From NCBI GenBank assembly GCA_947471985.1, contig CANIZL010000010.1, positions 1-64,000 of the forward strand: 64,000 bases of DNA. The letters run 5' to 3'. The position numbers and the translations under genes are program-made. Positions 17,171 to 26,186 of this stretch are shown piece by piece (the first letter of the stretch is position 1; every line of letters starts with the position of its first letter). Source of the stretch: Verrucomicrobiota bacterium. Lineage in GTDB: Bacteria > Verrucomicrobiota > Verrucomicrobiia > Limisphaerales > UBA9464. The notes beneath the pieces were generated by a model. The model had not been told where the DNA came from. It was given only the letters and a program-made list of their open reading frames with translations, and made no database searches.

Positions 17171-20100
17171 TCACGGTGCCGCCACCGGGTTCAAGCGCGT
17201 AAAGCGATAGAACCGCGATCCTTCCGGTCCCGCCGCCTGGAGGAGCTTGGAGAAGCCCCGGACGCCGCTGACGGTGCCGCCCACCGGAGTCCACGTGGTG
17301 AAATCCGTGGACGTCGACAGCTGATAAACGCCGGTGGAGATGGTGAAGTAGGTCAACTTGAGCGCGTGACCGGTCAAGACCTCGGCTTCGGCCCCGGCGT
17401 CCGCCACTTTCGGATCGAAGCCGTAGAGCAATTCCAAGCTATCGGCGAGACCGTCCCCATCCGTGTCGGCTTTCAAAGGATCGGTGCCAATGAACGCTTC
17501 GTAGGTGTCATCAACCACATCGCCATCGTGATCTTCGAGGGGCTTGAGGGCATAGATGGCAAAGCCGCCGGCACTGATCTGATCCGCCTGGTGGAACCAG
17601 CCGGGCGGCGTGAGGGACTCACCACCTTCGCCCCAGGCAATGACGCGGCCGTCGGCGGTCAGCGCGACCGTGACCCGGAAGCCACCCGCGATCTTCACGA
17701 TGGCGGGGAGTTCGGCCGGCGGCACACACTGGCCGACCGAGTTGTTCCCCCAACACACCACCCGACCATCGGCGCGCAGCGCGATGGAGTGGAGGTCGCC
17801 GGCGGCGACGGCGATGACCGGTCCCAGATTGGCCGGCACGTTGAGCTGACCGAAGCGATTGTCGCCCCAGCAGACCACGCTGCCGTCGGTGCGGAGGGCG
17901 ATGACGTGGGCCAGACCCGCGGCGACGGAGCGCACATTGGCGAGGCCGGCCGGGATATTGATCTGACCACTGAGATTACCACCCCAAGCGGCCAGGGTAC
18001 CGTTCGGCAACAAGGCGATGCTGAAATCGCTGCCGGCCACGATGCCTTGCACCGGCGGAAGATTGGCCGGGACGTTAGTCTGGCCCTGATGATTACGCCC
18101 CCAAGCGACAATCTGGCCGTCGGCTTTCAAGGCGAGGGAATGCTGTCCGCCAGCCGCCACGGCCACGACGTTGGACAAATTGGCCGGCACGTTGATCTGA
18201 CCATCCGCGTTAACGCCCCAAGCGGTGACAAAACCATCCCAGCGCAAGCCCAGCGTGTGCCAGTCGCCCGCCGCGATCTGGATCAAGCCGGAGACGTCCG
18301 AGGGAACGGAGCGCGAAGCGGCATCGCTGGCACCGAACGCGACCGTATTACCCACCGCTTCACGGGGATCGAGGGCGATCGCCGGCGTGCTGGGCGGGGC
18401 CAGCAGGCGGAAGCTGCGCTGACCCGGCGCCGGGTCGACCAGGATGGAGGACCAGCCACGGGGGCGAGTGAGGGCGGTTCCCAAATTGAGCCAGTTGGTG
18501 CCATTGCTGGAACTTTGAAGCTGATAGCTGCCCCGGCCCAGCGTGAAGAAATCCACCTGCACGGCATCGGAACTGCGCAGTCCACCGTCGGCGGCCTCGG
18601 TACCAATGAGCGGATCAAAGCCCTCCTGGATCTCCACCAGATCCAGCAGGCCATCCTGATCGGAATCCACATTCTTGGGATCCGTACCGAGGCGCAGTTC
18701 ATTGAAATCCTGCAATCCGTCGCCGTCCGTGTCGAGGCGGTTGGGGAGCAGGCCGATCTGGTTTTCAAACAAGTCGCTCAATCCATCGCAATCGGAATCC
18801 GGCGGGGCCGCCAGCGCCAGCAAGTGAAAGAATCCGGAGCTGATGCTGTAGGCGTTGGCGGTCGCGCTGGTCAGGCTGGCGGGAATCTTTCCGGCCACGT
18901 CGGCACTATCGGCAAACAGGGCGCCCTTCGCGCCGAGGACCCGCACTTTGCCGTCGACGGTGACGATGGCGGTATAACTGTCGCCGGCGGCAACGGAGAG
19001 ACCCTTCGCCAAAGTGGCCGGGAGGGTGCCCTGCTGGCCGGAGTTGTCGCCCCAGACGACGATTCCGCCGTGCCGGAGCAAGGCGACGGTGTGGCTGTCA
19101 CCGGCGGCTATTTGGACCACGTCGGTGGCGGCGGCGGGTACGACGGTCCGATTCAAATTCGTGTTACCCCAGGCGATGACGCGGCCGCTGCTGGTGAGGG
19201 CGGCACTGTGGGTGCTGCCGCCAACCACTTGGACAATCGATATAGCATTGGCCGGGACGGTGGACTGCTTGGATTCATTCGCACCCCAGGCGACCACCCG
19301 TCCGTTGGTGAGGACGGCGAGACTGTGAAAATAGCCGGCCGCAATACTGACGACGCCGGAGAGGCCAGCCGGAACATTGGTCTGGCCATAAACGTTGCTG
19401 CCCCAGGCGATGACGGTGCCGTCCGCCTTCAAGGCCAGCATATGATCGAGGCCGGAGGCCAGGGCGATCACGTTGGTAGCGCTGGCCGGGATGCGTAGCT
19501 GACCGACGTCGTTGGTGCCCCACATGCTGATGGTGCCCTGCGCGAGCAGCGCGGCCGAATGAGCCCGTCCGCCCACCGCTTGCAGTACCACGGGGTTGGT
19601 GAGCGCGGGGGGAATATCCGCCTGCTTGAAGACATTATTGCCCCAGCCAAAGAGACCACCGGCGGGCTGGAGTACCCGGACGCGGGCAGTCAGCGGCAGG
19701 GTCTGGACGACAATACCCGCACCCAGTTGGGAGGCGCGGTTGAAATTGGTGACCACCGAGTTGGTGATCTCTCCCAGGTCGTTGACGCCGCTGTTGGTGG
19801 AGAATCCGGTGATGTAATCAATCACGGAGGACAAGCGGTACAGGCCGCTGTCATTCGTGCGGGCCTTGTGCAGAACCAGTTCGAGCGTGTTCTGATTCGA
19901 AAGCGAGACACCATCACGCGACCACTGGTACGTGGCGAAACTCGGGTGAAGCGTGATATTCGTCTTGGTCGTCGGGGTATCCGGCGGGGCGTCCGGCGGC
20001 ACTTCCACGGGTTCCACCACGATGTTCGTGAAGGTGATGACGTTGGTGACACTGATCGGCCGCAGCACGATGCTGTCGCCGATCAGGTACTGCCGGGGCG

Positions 20101-20383
20101 GAACGGAGTTCAGGAAAAGCGGAAAAGACTTGGCGTCCCGGGGATTCGTCCCGGCGAGGTATTCCACCAGATCGGAAGAACCGTCCTTATCCGTATCGAC
20201 GATGGTCGGTGAGGAGCCGATCTGGATTTCCAGAATATCCGGCAAACCATCTCCATCGGTATCCGTGCCGGTGAGCGCGGGCGAGTTGGTAACAACGGAC
20301 GCGTCGACGGCGAGCGTGGTGAAGGCGACAAGGAGGCAGCCACCGAGGTGCCTCCACCAGCGAGATACTTTTGAACAGATCAT
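17171..20383 (-). CDS. Large exported RCC1-repeat protein with TSP3-like calcium motifs
   Basis: 1070 residues with a signal peptide (about 1-30). Two arrays of RCC1-like blades (about 250-530 and 690-960), each blade near 40-50 residues with the pattern VIAWG-x-N-x-x-GQ-x-(N/T)-VPA and AAG-x-x-H-(S/T)-(L/V)-AL. Between and around them are thrombospondin type-3-like calcium motifs such as DTDGDGLPD (three clusters). Such proteins are secreted and probably form beta-propellers stabilised by calcium; no enzymatic residues are evident. The ATG at MICSKV was preferred; a GTG six codons earlier is possible. Separated from the lipoprotein pair by 64 bp. Confidence 0.82.
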   Translation of the reverse strand: MICSKVSRWWRHLGGCLLVAFTTLAVDASVVTNSPALTGTDTDGDGLPDILEIQIGSSPTIVDTDKDGSSDLVEYLAGTNPRDAKSFPLFLNSVPPRQYLIGDSIVLRPISVTNVITFTNIVVEPVEVPPDAPPDTPTTKTNITLHPSFATYQWSRDGVSLSNQNTLELVLHKARTNDSGLYRLSSVIDYITGFSTNSGVNDLGEITNSVVTNFNRASQLGAGIVVQTLPLTARVRVLQPAGGLFGWGNNVFKQADIPPALTNPVVLQAVGGRAHSAALLAQGTISMWGTNDVGQLRIPASATNVIALASGLDHMLALKADGTVIAWGSNVYGQTNVPAGLSGVVSIAAGYFHSLAVLTNGRVVAWGANESKQSTVPANAISIVQVVGGSTHSAALTSSGRVIAWGNTNLNRTVVPAAATDVVQIAAGDSHTVALLRHGGIVVWGDNSGQQGTLPATLAKGLSVAAGDSYTAIVTVDGKVRVLGAKGALFADSADVAGKIPASLTSATANAYSISSGFFHLLALAAPPDSDCDGLSDLFENQIGLLPNRLDTDGDGLQDFNELRLGTDPKNVDSDQDGLLDLVEIQEGFDPLIGTEAADGGLRSSDAVQVDFFTLGRGSYQLQSSSNGTNWLNLGTALTRPRGWSSILVDPAPGQRSFRLLAPPSTPAIALDPREAVGNTVAFGASDAASRSVPSDVSGLIQIAAGDWHTLGLRWDGFVTAWGVNADGQINVPANLSNVVAVAAGGQHSLALKADGQIVAWGRNHQGQTNVPANLPPVQGIVAGSDFSIALLPNGTLAAWGGNLSGQINIPAGLANVRSVAAGLAHVIALRTDGSVVCWGDNRFGQLNVPANLGPVIAVAAGDLHSIALRADGRVVCWGNNSVGQCVPPAELPAIVKIAGGFRVTVALTADGRVIAWGEGGESLTPPGWFHQADQISAGGFAIYALKPLEDHDGDVVDDTYEAFIGTDPLKADTDGDGLADSLELLYGFDPKVADAGAEAEVLTGHALKLTYFTISTGVYQLSTSTDFTTWTPVGGTVSGVRGFSKLLQAAGPEGSRFYRFTRLNPVAAP

Positions 20384-20570
20384 GCGTGAATTCCACGCCA
20401 CGGTGAGTCGGAGCCTAAAAAACCACGCCCCAAACCCGCCCCTGGCGAATTTGTACGGATAAAGAGGCTACACTAGCAGCTGTCGTACCAACGCGCCATG
20501 AGCCCGGTTGCACTGTTACCAAACTGTTACTTTGAGAGACCTTGCCCCCGCTGGGTTAGGGGGGCTCCGC

Positions 20571-21299
20571 TCAGCGGGACCGTCGGCCGTAGTTCAAACT
20601 CATCATGCCACCGAGCAGGTTGATGAGGCGCGTTTCGGCAAATCCGAGCGATCGCAGGGCGGCGTCGACACCCCGTTGGGCGGGGTACACCTGAAGCGAA
20701 TCCAAGATGTAGCCGTGCGTTGCGGCGTCGCCGCAGAACAGGCGCCCAAAAACCGGGCACACCCAGCGGAGATATTGAAAGTAGACCCAGCGCCAAAGGG
20801 CGTTGTCGGGTTTGCCGAAATCGAGGACCAACAGGCGGCCACCCGGTGCCAGCACCCGGGTGAGTTCCCGCAGCCCGGCTTGAAAATCCGCCAGATTGCG
20901 CAGGCCGTAACTGATGGTCACGACATCGAACGCACCGTCCGCAAAGGGGAGTGCGAGGGCATCGCCCTGGCGGAACTCCACCCGCCCCGCGGGAAGCGAC
21001 GCCAGGCGGGCCTGTCGGCGACCCGCGACCTCCAGCATGGCGGCGCTGAAGTCCAGCCCGACGACGGTCGCCCCGCGATTCGCGAGGGCGAACGTCACAT
21101 CACCCGTGCCACAACACACATCCAGCGCCCGGACACCGGCGCCGGGTTCGGCCAGCGCGAGCAGGCGCCGTTTCCAATAGCGGTGCAGGCCCAGGCTCTG
21201 GAGATCGTTGATGAGATCATAGCGCGGGGCGACGGTGGCGAACAGGTCCTGAACCTTGGACGCCCGTTGCGCGCCGGGATCGTAGAATTTGTTGGCCAC
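20571..21299 (-). CDS. ubiE: Demethylmenaquinone/ubiquinone methyltransferase
   Basis: 242 residues. SAM-dependent C-methyltransferase of quinone synthesis, most likely acting on demethylmenaquinone here. The family marks are all present: FYDPGAQRASKVQDLF with FATVAPRYDLIND (20-32), motif I LDVCCGTGDVTF (59-70), GLDFSAAMLEVA, ISYGLRNLADF, LDFGKPDN and the C-terminal GGMMSLNYG. It follows thiH with 24 bp between them on the same strand, so the two are probably cotranscribed. No other men or mqn gene is in view. An inverted repeat (cccgctg / cagcggg) overlaps the stop and could be a weak terminator. Confidence 0.93.
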   Translation of the reverse strand: MANKFYDPGAQRASKVQDLFATVAPRYDLINDLQSLGLHRYWKRRLLALAEPGAGVRALDVCCGTGDVTFALANRGATVVGLDFSAAMLEVAGRRQARLASLPAGRVEFRQGDALALPFADGAFDVVTISYGLRNLADFQAGLRELTRVLAPGGRLLVLDFGKPDNALWRWVYFQYLRWVCPVFGRLFCGDAATHGYILDSLQVYPAQRGVDAALRSLGFAETRLINLLGGMMSLNYGRRSR

Positions 21300-21323
21300 G
21301 GAATTTGCGGGTCGACCGCCGGC

Positions 21324-22526
21324 CTACGCGGTGAGGGCGGCGTCCCAATCCTTCCAGACGGGTTCGTAGCCAAGTTGCCGGAGCAGCCGGGCGATCTCCT
21401 CCGGTGAGCGTTCATCGGCGATCTCGAATTGTCCGGTGGCGGCGGTCTGTCGGCCCGCGCCGGGAAGTTTGGCTCCGGACGCCTCGGTGAGTTCCTGGAT
21501 GCGGCCCCGGACCGTGTGATGGACCGTGTCCTTGCCGGCGCCGGTGTAACCGCCGGGCTCCGTGTGGCTGCCCGCGCTCGCGTGGGTGATGCCGAGGGGG
21601 AAAAGTCCGTCGCGGAGACCCGCGGGCTCGCGCGTGGAGAGCACCAGACCGACATCGGGCAGGAACAGCCGGAGGGCCGCGATGAGTTGGACCAGTTCGC
21701 GATCCCCGAGCGGCGTCCGCGGTTGGAACTCGCCGGCACAGGGCCGCAGCCGCGGCAGCGAGACGGTCAGCTGAGCCTTCCAGCAATGCTTCATTAGGTA
21801 TTCGGCGTGCGCCGCCACTGCCAGGGCTTCGCGTTGCCAATCCCCCAGACCAAACAACGCGCCAATGCCCAGTCGGCGGAAACCCGCTGCATACGCCCGC
21901 TCCGGACATTCCAGGCGCCAGTCGAAATCGCGCTTCGGTCCCGCCGTATGCATCTCCTCGTAGCCGGTCCGATCATAGGTCTCTTGATAAACCACCAGGC
22001 CTTCCGCCCCGGCCTGCACGAGGGGCCGGTAGTCGGCCGTCTCCATGGGGCCCACTTCCAGGGACAGGCTCGGAATGAACTCATGCAACGCCGCGACGCA
22101 CTGCGTGAGATAGCCCGCGGCGACGAACTTCGGGTGTTCGCCGGCCACCAGCAGCAGATTGCGAAAACCCTGATCCGCAAGCGCCCGGGCTTCCCGGACG
22201 ACCTCGGGGATATTCAAGGTCACGCGCAGGATTGGATTATCCCGGGAGAAACCGCAATAGGCGCAGTTGTTGATGCACTCGTTGGAAACGTAGAGCGGGG
22301 CGAACAGCCGGATGACCCGGCCGAAGCGCTGCCGGGTGACCGCTTGGGAGCGCCGGCACAGAGCTTCGAGATCCCCAGCCGCGGCGGGCGAAATCAGAGT
22401 GGCGAAATCGGCCAGGGACAATCGGGAAGCCGCCCGGGCCCGGGCGACGTCCGCGCGGGTGGCGGTCCGGGCCCGCTCCTGAAGCGAGTCCATCGGCAGG
22501 GCAGTAAAAGCCGCAACAAAACTCAT
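21324..22526 (-). CDS. thiH: 2-iminoacetate synthase ThiH (radical SAM tyrosine lyase)
   Basis: 400 residues. Cleaves tyrosine to dehydroglycine for the thiazole of thiamine, using a 4Fe-4S cluster on C84-x3-C88-x2-C91. Other family blocks: YQETYDRTGYEEMH, GPKRDFDWRL, GALFGLGDWQREA, STREPAGLRD, SAGS-TEPGGY and the terminal GYEPVWKDWD. Between GGY and QFEIAD there is an extra stretch of about 35 residues, rich in Gly, Thr and His, where E. coli ThiH has a short loop. The ATG at MSFVAA was chosen; the longer frame is Pro/Gly-rich. No thiC, thiS or thiG lies nearby. The leader holds several hairpins but no TPP riboswitch I can recognise. Confidence 0.9.
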   Translation of the reverse strand: MSFVAAFTALPMDSLQERARTATRADVARARAASRLSLADFATLISPAAAGDLEALCRRSQAVTRQRFGRVIRLFAPLYVSNECINNCAYCGFSRDNPILRVTLNIPEVVREARALADQGFRNLLLVAGEHPKFVAAGYLTQCVAALHEFIPSLSLEVGPMETADYRPLVQAGAEGLVVYQETYDRTGYEEMHTAGPKRDFDWRLECPERAYAAGFRRLGIGALFGLGDWQREALAVAAHAEYLMKHCWKAQLTVSLPRLRPCAGEFQPRTPLGDRELVQLIAALRLFLPDVGLVLSTREPAGLRDGLFPLGITHASAGSHTEPGGYTGAGKDTVHHTVRGRIQELTEASGAKLPGAGRQTAATGQFEIADERSPEEIARLLRQLGYEPVWKDWDAALTA

Positions 22527-22986
22527 CGGCTGGACGCTAAAGATGTCGGCGAGCGGGGCAAGCCGAAGGCGGACCGGGCCGGGGCCGGCGGAAACACCCG
22601 GGGGGTGGAAGCAAACCGGCGGGCCTCGGGGTGACACACGGTTTCACCGCCAAGACCCGCCGGCGTTACCAGCCCCACAAGGGGCCGGCCACCACCTTCA
22701 CGGCGGAAGGTGGCAAAATTCTGGAAAGTTCGCGATCCTCGCTCGGATCACTCCTCTAACGGACGCAAAATCTGGCAACCGGACCGGCGCGGTCAACTGG
22801 GAGACGATGGGGGTCTCCCCCGGGCCAGGACGCATTGCCGGCGCAAGTACCGCTGACGTTCCAGTCAGCGTGCTGGCCTCCGGTTTCCCTCAGAACCCTT
22901 TTCGCGATGAGCCCAATATGCCGTCCCCAAAAAGCGAAAACCCCGGAACTGCGGGCAGTTCCGGGGCGCGTCCGATGAATCGGGGA
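22527..22986. other. 460-bp hairpin-rich spacer upstream of thiH
   Basis: No gene. It contains an intrinsic terminator (22929-22966) and four further small stems: 22692-22713 (ccacctt/aaggtgg), 22734-22749 (gatcc/ggatc), 22799-22819 (gggagac/gtctccc) and 22852-22869 (gctgac/gtcagc). It also holds two partial copies of the 16458 motif. The conserved TPP-aptamer strings (CUGAGA near ACCCUU, and a downstream GCGnAGGGA) are not found in a consistent arrangement. It could carry the thiH promoter and a structured leader. Confidence 0.45.
22929..22966 (-). terminator. Rho-independent terminator of the EF-hand membrane protein gene
   Basis: An 11-pair stem (ccccggaactg / cagttccgggg) with a 4-base loop, then ttttcgcttttt on the minus strand. 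It starts about 20 bases after the stop of the preceding gene. Strong and unambiguous. Confidence 0.88.
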
Positions 22987-25203
22987 CTACTTCTTCTCCG
23001 CCGTCGCGGCGGCTTCGGCCGCCTTCGGGGCCTCGGCTTTCCGATTCGCCGCCGGGGCGTTGGTACCCATGACCGTCGTGCTCTTCACCTGGCCGGGCAG
23101 CTTGTCGTCCAGGCTGCCATCATACCACTTGTAGCCGGTGTAGAGCACCAGTCCGAGAACCAGCCAGAACTTCCACGGGAAGCCCTTTTCCGCGTAGGCG
23201 TCCGCATGATCCATCGCGGCGCCTTCGGGTAGTTTGGCCACCCCGGTGAGAGTGGTGCCGAACGGTACGTTGATCCGGGCCTTGCTGTTCACCGCCCAAC
23301 CATTGGCATCCAGGATCGGTCCGAGACTGCGTTTACGCAGTTTCAGGTAGGCCATGATGCAGGAAGGAATCGAGATCAAAAGAATCAGCCCAACGATCAT
23401 ACCAACGACGGCCAGTGGCCCGGCGCCGGCGACATGGGCCAGACCGGTCGCAACGGCGGTGAAGAATCCGCCGATGGCGCCGAAGGCGACCCCCAAGGCG
23501 GCCACCGTCCCCACATCCATCTTCTTGGGTTCCGCCGCCTTGGCCTTCTCGGCGTTGGCCACCGCCACTGCGGCACTGGCGAGTTTCTCCGTGGCAGCGC
23601 CATCGGCAGCCGCCGCCCGCTTCGCAATCGCCTCTTCGATCATCCGGACAAACTTCTTGTACGGCGACCAGAACGCCTGACGGATGCTGATCGGATTCTC
23701 AATGATCTTGGTGATCGTGGCGTCGTAATCCTTGCCACTGCGATCATAGAAAAGGCCGTTACGACCGACGATGAGGTTGTCGCTATCGCCATCGGTAAAC
23801 GCTGCAACGATCTGGAGTTTCTCCCCAGTGCCGCGCCGCACGCACTCGACGTAGGCCAGATAGGTGCCGGCCAGACCCGCCATCAGGGCATGGCGGCCGG
23901 CGTCCTCCACCGAGAGACACAGCCCGCAGGAACGCTGATCGAGGAACAGCGTGCCGGCTTGGAAGATCGCCGGGGCGCCGCCGTCGTAGAAGTCCTTGAA
24001 GTTGACGAAATTGATGGTGAGGCGATGGAGGTCGCGATTGAGGCGGACCAGTTTCTCCACGGCGGCAATGCCATTGGCTTCCGCCTCCTTGGCCTGGTCG
24101 GCGACGATCAGTTCCGCCAGCTTCTTCTGGCTGGATCCGCCGAGCAGATCCCGCACCCGGGCGAGGCCGAGTTTTTCCGTGGTCGCGCCGCTCTTACCGG
24201 CGACCCAGGCGCTATAGAGAGCCAGTTTGCCCTGAACCGCCGCCCAATCGGCTTCGGAAAGTTCCGCCTTCACCCCGAGCAGCGGCGTGATCGCCGCGCT
24301 CACCAGGGTTCCCACCGCGCCCGCGTGGGCCGGATTGAGGGCACCCTGGAGGGGCAGCGACCGGCCCGGGGCGATCTGGGCCAGGGGGAAGTTGGCCACT
24401 TCGCTGGCGTTGAGGGACAGCTCCTTACCGGCGATCGCGGCGTAGTCCTCTTCCTTGCGATTGAGCAGCGCCGCCGAGCGGGCGTCGAAGGCCGCCAGAC
24501 GGCAGCGACCGAAGAAGTCGTCGACCTTGCTCTTGATGGCGGCGACCGCCGCGACCGCCGCGGCAGTATCGGCGCCGAGCGGCAGAATGCCCTTCGGATC
24601 CGCTTCGGCCTTGGCCTGCCACTCACTGAAGGCCTTCGCGTCCGCGAAGAAGCCGTCCACTTTCGCCTGATGGAGACCCGGTTTGCCTGAACGATCCGGC
24701 ACGGTCCCCACGACGCTGCTGATATCCGCAAAGGCAGCCTTCAGCGCGTCGTCGGAGCAGGATTCCGCAATGATTACGCCATCGCCATTGAAGGTGGTGT
24801 TGGCGAAAATCTTATTCGCGTCACTGACATCCGCCACGGACAGGCCCTTGGCGTCCTTGCGTCCGAGGAACTGAGCGATCTGCCGAGCGGAAGCCGCGAT
24901 GGCGGGATCGGCGATGGCATCGAACGCCAGGGTGTCGGACTCCGCGATTAGGACGTCCGGGTTTTTCAGGGCGCCGGTGGCAAACTTGGCCGCGGCGATC
25001 AATTCGGGGGCGCGAATCCGGCCGTCCTTGTCGGTGTCGATCAACTCCGCTGTGCGTTTGTCGAACTCAATGCCCGTGGTCGGACACGCGAGCGCCGTCC
25101 AGAGCTTTTGATCGAGCTGGTCGAGGTTGGCAAGATCGGCCCCGGTCTCGATTTTGACCTGATCGAAGCCGCCGGCGCGGAAGAATTTCCAAGGGTGGGA
25201 CAT
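22987..25203 (-). CDS. EF-hand membrane protein of unknown function
   Basis: 738 residues, no signal peptide. A canonical 12-residue EF-hand loop DTDKDGRIRAPE sits at 56-67 and a half loop (FNGDGVI) near 138. A large alanine-rich helical middle follows, with a well-defined segment around LHRLTINFVNFKDFYDG and CGLCLSVEDAGRHA (about 410-460). Two strong hydrophobic helices occur near 585-645 and a third near 690-708 (WLVLGLVLYTGY), then a charged Ala/Lys tail. The bulk is probably cytoplasmic and anchored at its C-terminal part. I do not recognise an enzyme family; calcium-dependent regulation is an inference from the loop. It is monocistronic with its own terminator. Confidence 0.85.
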   Translation of the reverse strand: MSHPWKFFRAGGFDQVKIETGADLANLDQLDQKLWTALACPTTGIEFDKRTAELIDTDKDGRIRAPELIAAAKFATGALKNPDVLIAESDTLAFDAIADPAIAASARQIAQFLGRKDAKGLSVADVSDANKIFANTTFNGDGVIIAESCSDDALKAAFADISSVVGTVPDRSGKPGLHQAKVDGFFADAKAFSEWQAKAEADPKGILPLGADTAAAVAAVAAIKSKVDDFFGRCRLAAFDARSAALLNRKEEDYAAIAGKELSLNASEVANFPLAQIAPGRSLPLQGALNPAHAGAVGTLVSAAITPLLGVKAELSEADWAAVQGKLALYSAWVAGKSGATTEKLGLARVRDLLGGSSQKKLAELIVADQAKEAEANGIAAVEKLVRLNRDLHRLTINFVNFKDFYDGGAPAIFQAGTLFLDQRSCGLCLSVEDAGRHALMAGLAGTYLAYVECVRRGTGEKLQIVAAFTDGDSDNLIVGRNGLFYDRSGKDYDATITKIIENPISIRQAFWSPYKKFVRMIEEAIAKRAAAADGAATEKLASAAVAVANAEKAKAAEPKKMDVGTVAALGVAFGAIGGFFTAVATGLAHVAGAGPLAVVGMIVGLILLISIPSCIMAYLKLRKRSLGPILDANGWAVNSKARINVPFGTTLTGVAKLPEGAAMDHADAYAEKGFPWKFWLVLGLVLYTGYKWYDGSLDDKLPGQVKSTTVMGTNAPAANRKAEAPKAAEAAATAEKK

Positions 25204-25319
25204 AGCGTGAACAAATTACTGCTCGTGATTGCGACGAATACCGGCAGAGCGCCGGAAGACAAGCCGCACCTTCGGTTCCCGTCCCAAGTCCGGCAACGGC
25301 AATTTCGTGCCGGGAGACC

Positions 25320-26054
25320 CTACAAACCGCCGAAACGCCGATGTCGGCGGGCATACTCCTCAAGGGCCTCGAACAGATGCGCCTTGCGGAACTCCGGCCA
25401 AAGGGTCGGGGTAATGACAAACTCGGCGTAGCTCAACTGCCAGAGCAGAAAATTGCTGATGCGCATTTCCCCGCTGGTGCGGATCATCAGGTCGGGGTCG
25501 GGATAGTGCCGGGTGTAGAGATGTTCGTGAAACACCCGCTCGTTGATCTCGGCCGGATCGAGACTGCCCGCCTTGACCTTGTCGGCCAACTGTCGCGTCG
25601 CCTCGATCAACTCCGTCCGTCCGCCATAGCTCAGGGCCAGAACCAGGGTCAGGCCGTTGTTTCGGGCGGTCGCTGCCTGGGTTTTCTTCAACTGCTGCTG
25701 CACCGCCTCCGGCAGGCGCCAGATCTGGCCGATGGCCTCCAACCGAACGTTGTTCTTGTTCAGCTCCCCGATCTCGTTCTTCAGGAACCGCTGAAGGTAC
25801 TTCATCAAGGTATCGACCTCATCCTTGGGCCGATTCCAATTCTCGACGGAAAAAGCGTAGAGCGTCAGATATTTGATGCCGACCTCACCGCAGGCCCGGA
25901 GAATCGCCCGGACGGACTCCACACCCTGTCGGTGCCCTTCCACCCGGGGCAGGCCCCGCTGTTTCGCCCAGCGTCCATTGCCGTCCATGATGACCGCCAC
26001 ATGGGTGGGTAAATTGGCGACCGCTGCGGGGGAAAGGCGGAGTTCAGCACTCAT
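25320..26054 (-). CDS. uppS: Isoprenyl transferase (undecaprenyl diphosphate synthase)
   Basis: 244 residues. Condenses isopentenyl diphosphate onto farnesyl diphosphate to make the C55 carrier for cell-wall precursors, in the cytoplasm next to the membrane. All cis-prenyltransferase regions are present: HVAVIMDGNGRWAK with the catalytic Asp24, GHRQGVESVR, LYAFSVENW, LSYGGRTEL and the C-terminal DLMIRTSGEMRISNFLLWQ. The ATG at MSAELR gives the normal length. No cdsA or dxr follows, unlike the common bacterial operon; it is flanked by a GreA-type gene and the EF-hand gene on the same strand. Confidence 0.96.
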   Translation of the reverse strand: MSAELRLSPAAVANLPTHVAVIMDGNGRWAKQRGLPRVEGHRQGVESVRAILRACGEVGIKYLTLYAFSVENWNRPKDEVDTLMKYLQRFLKNEIGELNKNNVRLEAIGQIWRLPEAVQQQLKKTQAATARNNGLTLVLALSYGGRTELIEATRQLADKVKAGSLDPAEINERVFHEHLYTRHYPDPDLMIRTSGEMRISNFLLWQLSYAEFVITPTLWPEFRKAHLFEALEEYARRHRRFGGL

Positions 26055-26186
26055 GAGATGACGATTGCGGCGAGGGCGCAACGCCTGAAGTGCGGGTCCG
26101 GCGTTCTAATCCAGGGTCAGCCATCGCTTTCATCCGGAACTCCGACCCGGGAAGAACCCTTGGGTTCAATCCCGGGCCCGGGCGAA

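Noticed and set aside
17015-19498. Long plus-strand frame opposite the RCC1 protein gene.
   Set aside because: Looks repetitive only because it is the antisense of RCC1 repeats; no signal peptide or family motif.
22860-22926. Possible TPP riboswitch (string cctcagaaccctt) near thiH.
   Set aside because: The string is on the plus strand, thiH is on the minus strand, and the other conserved aptamer parts are absent.
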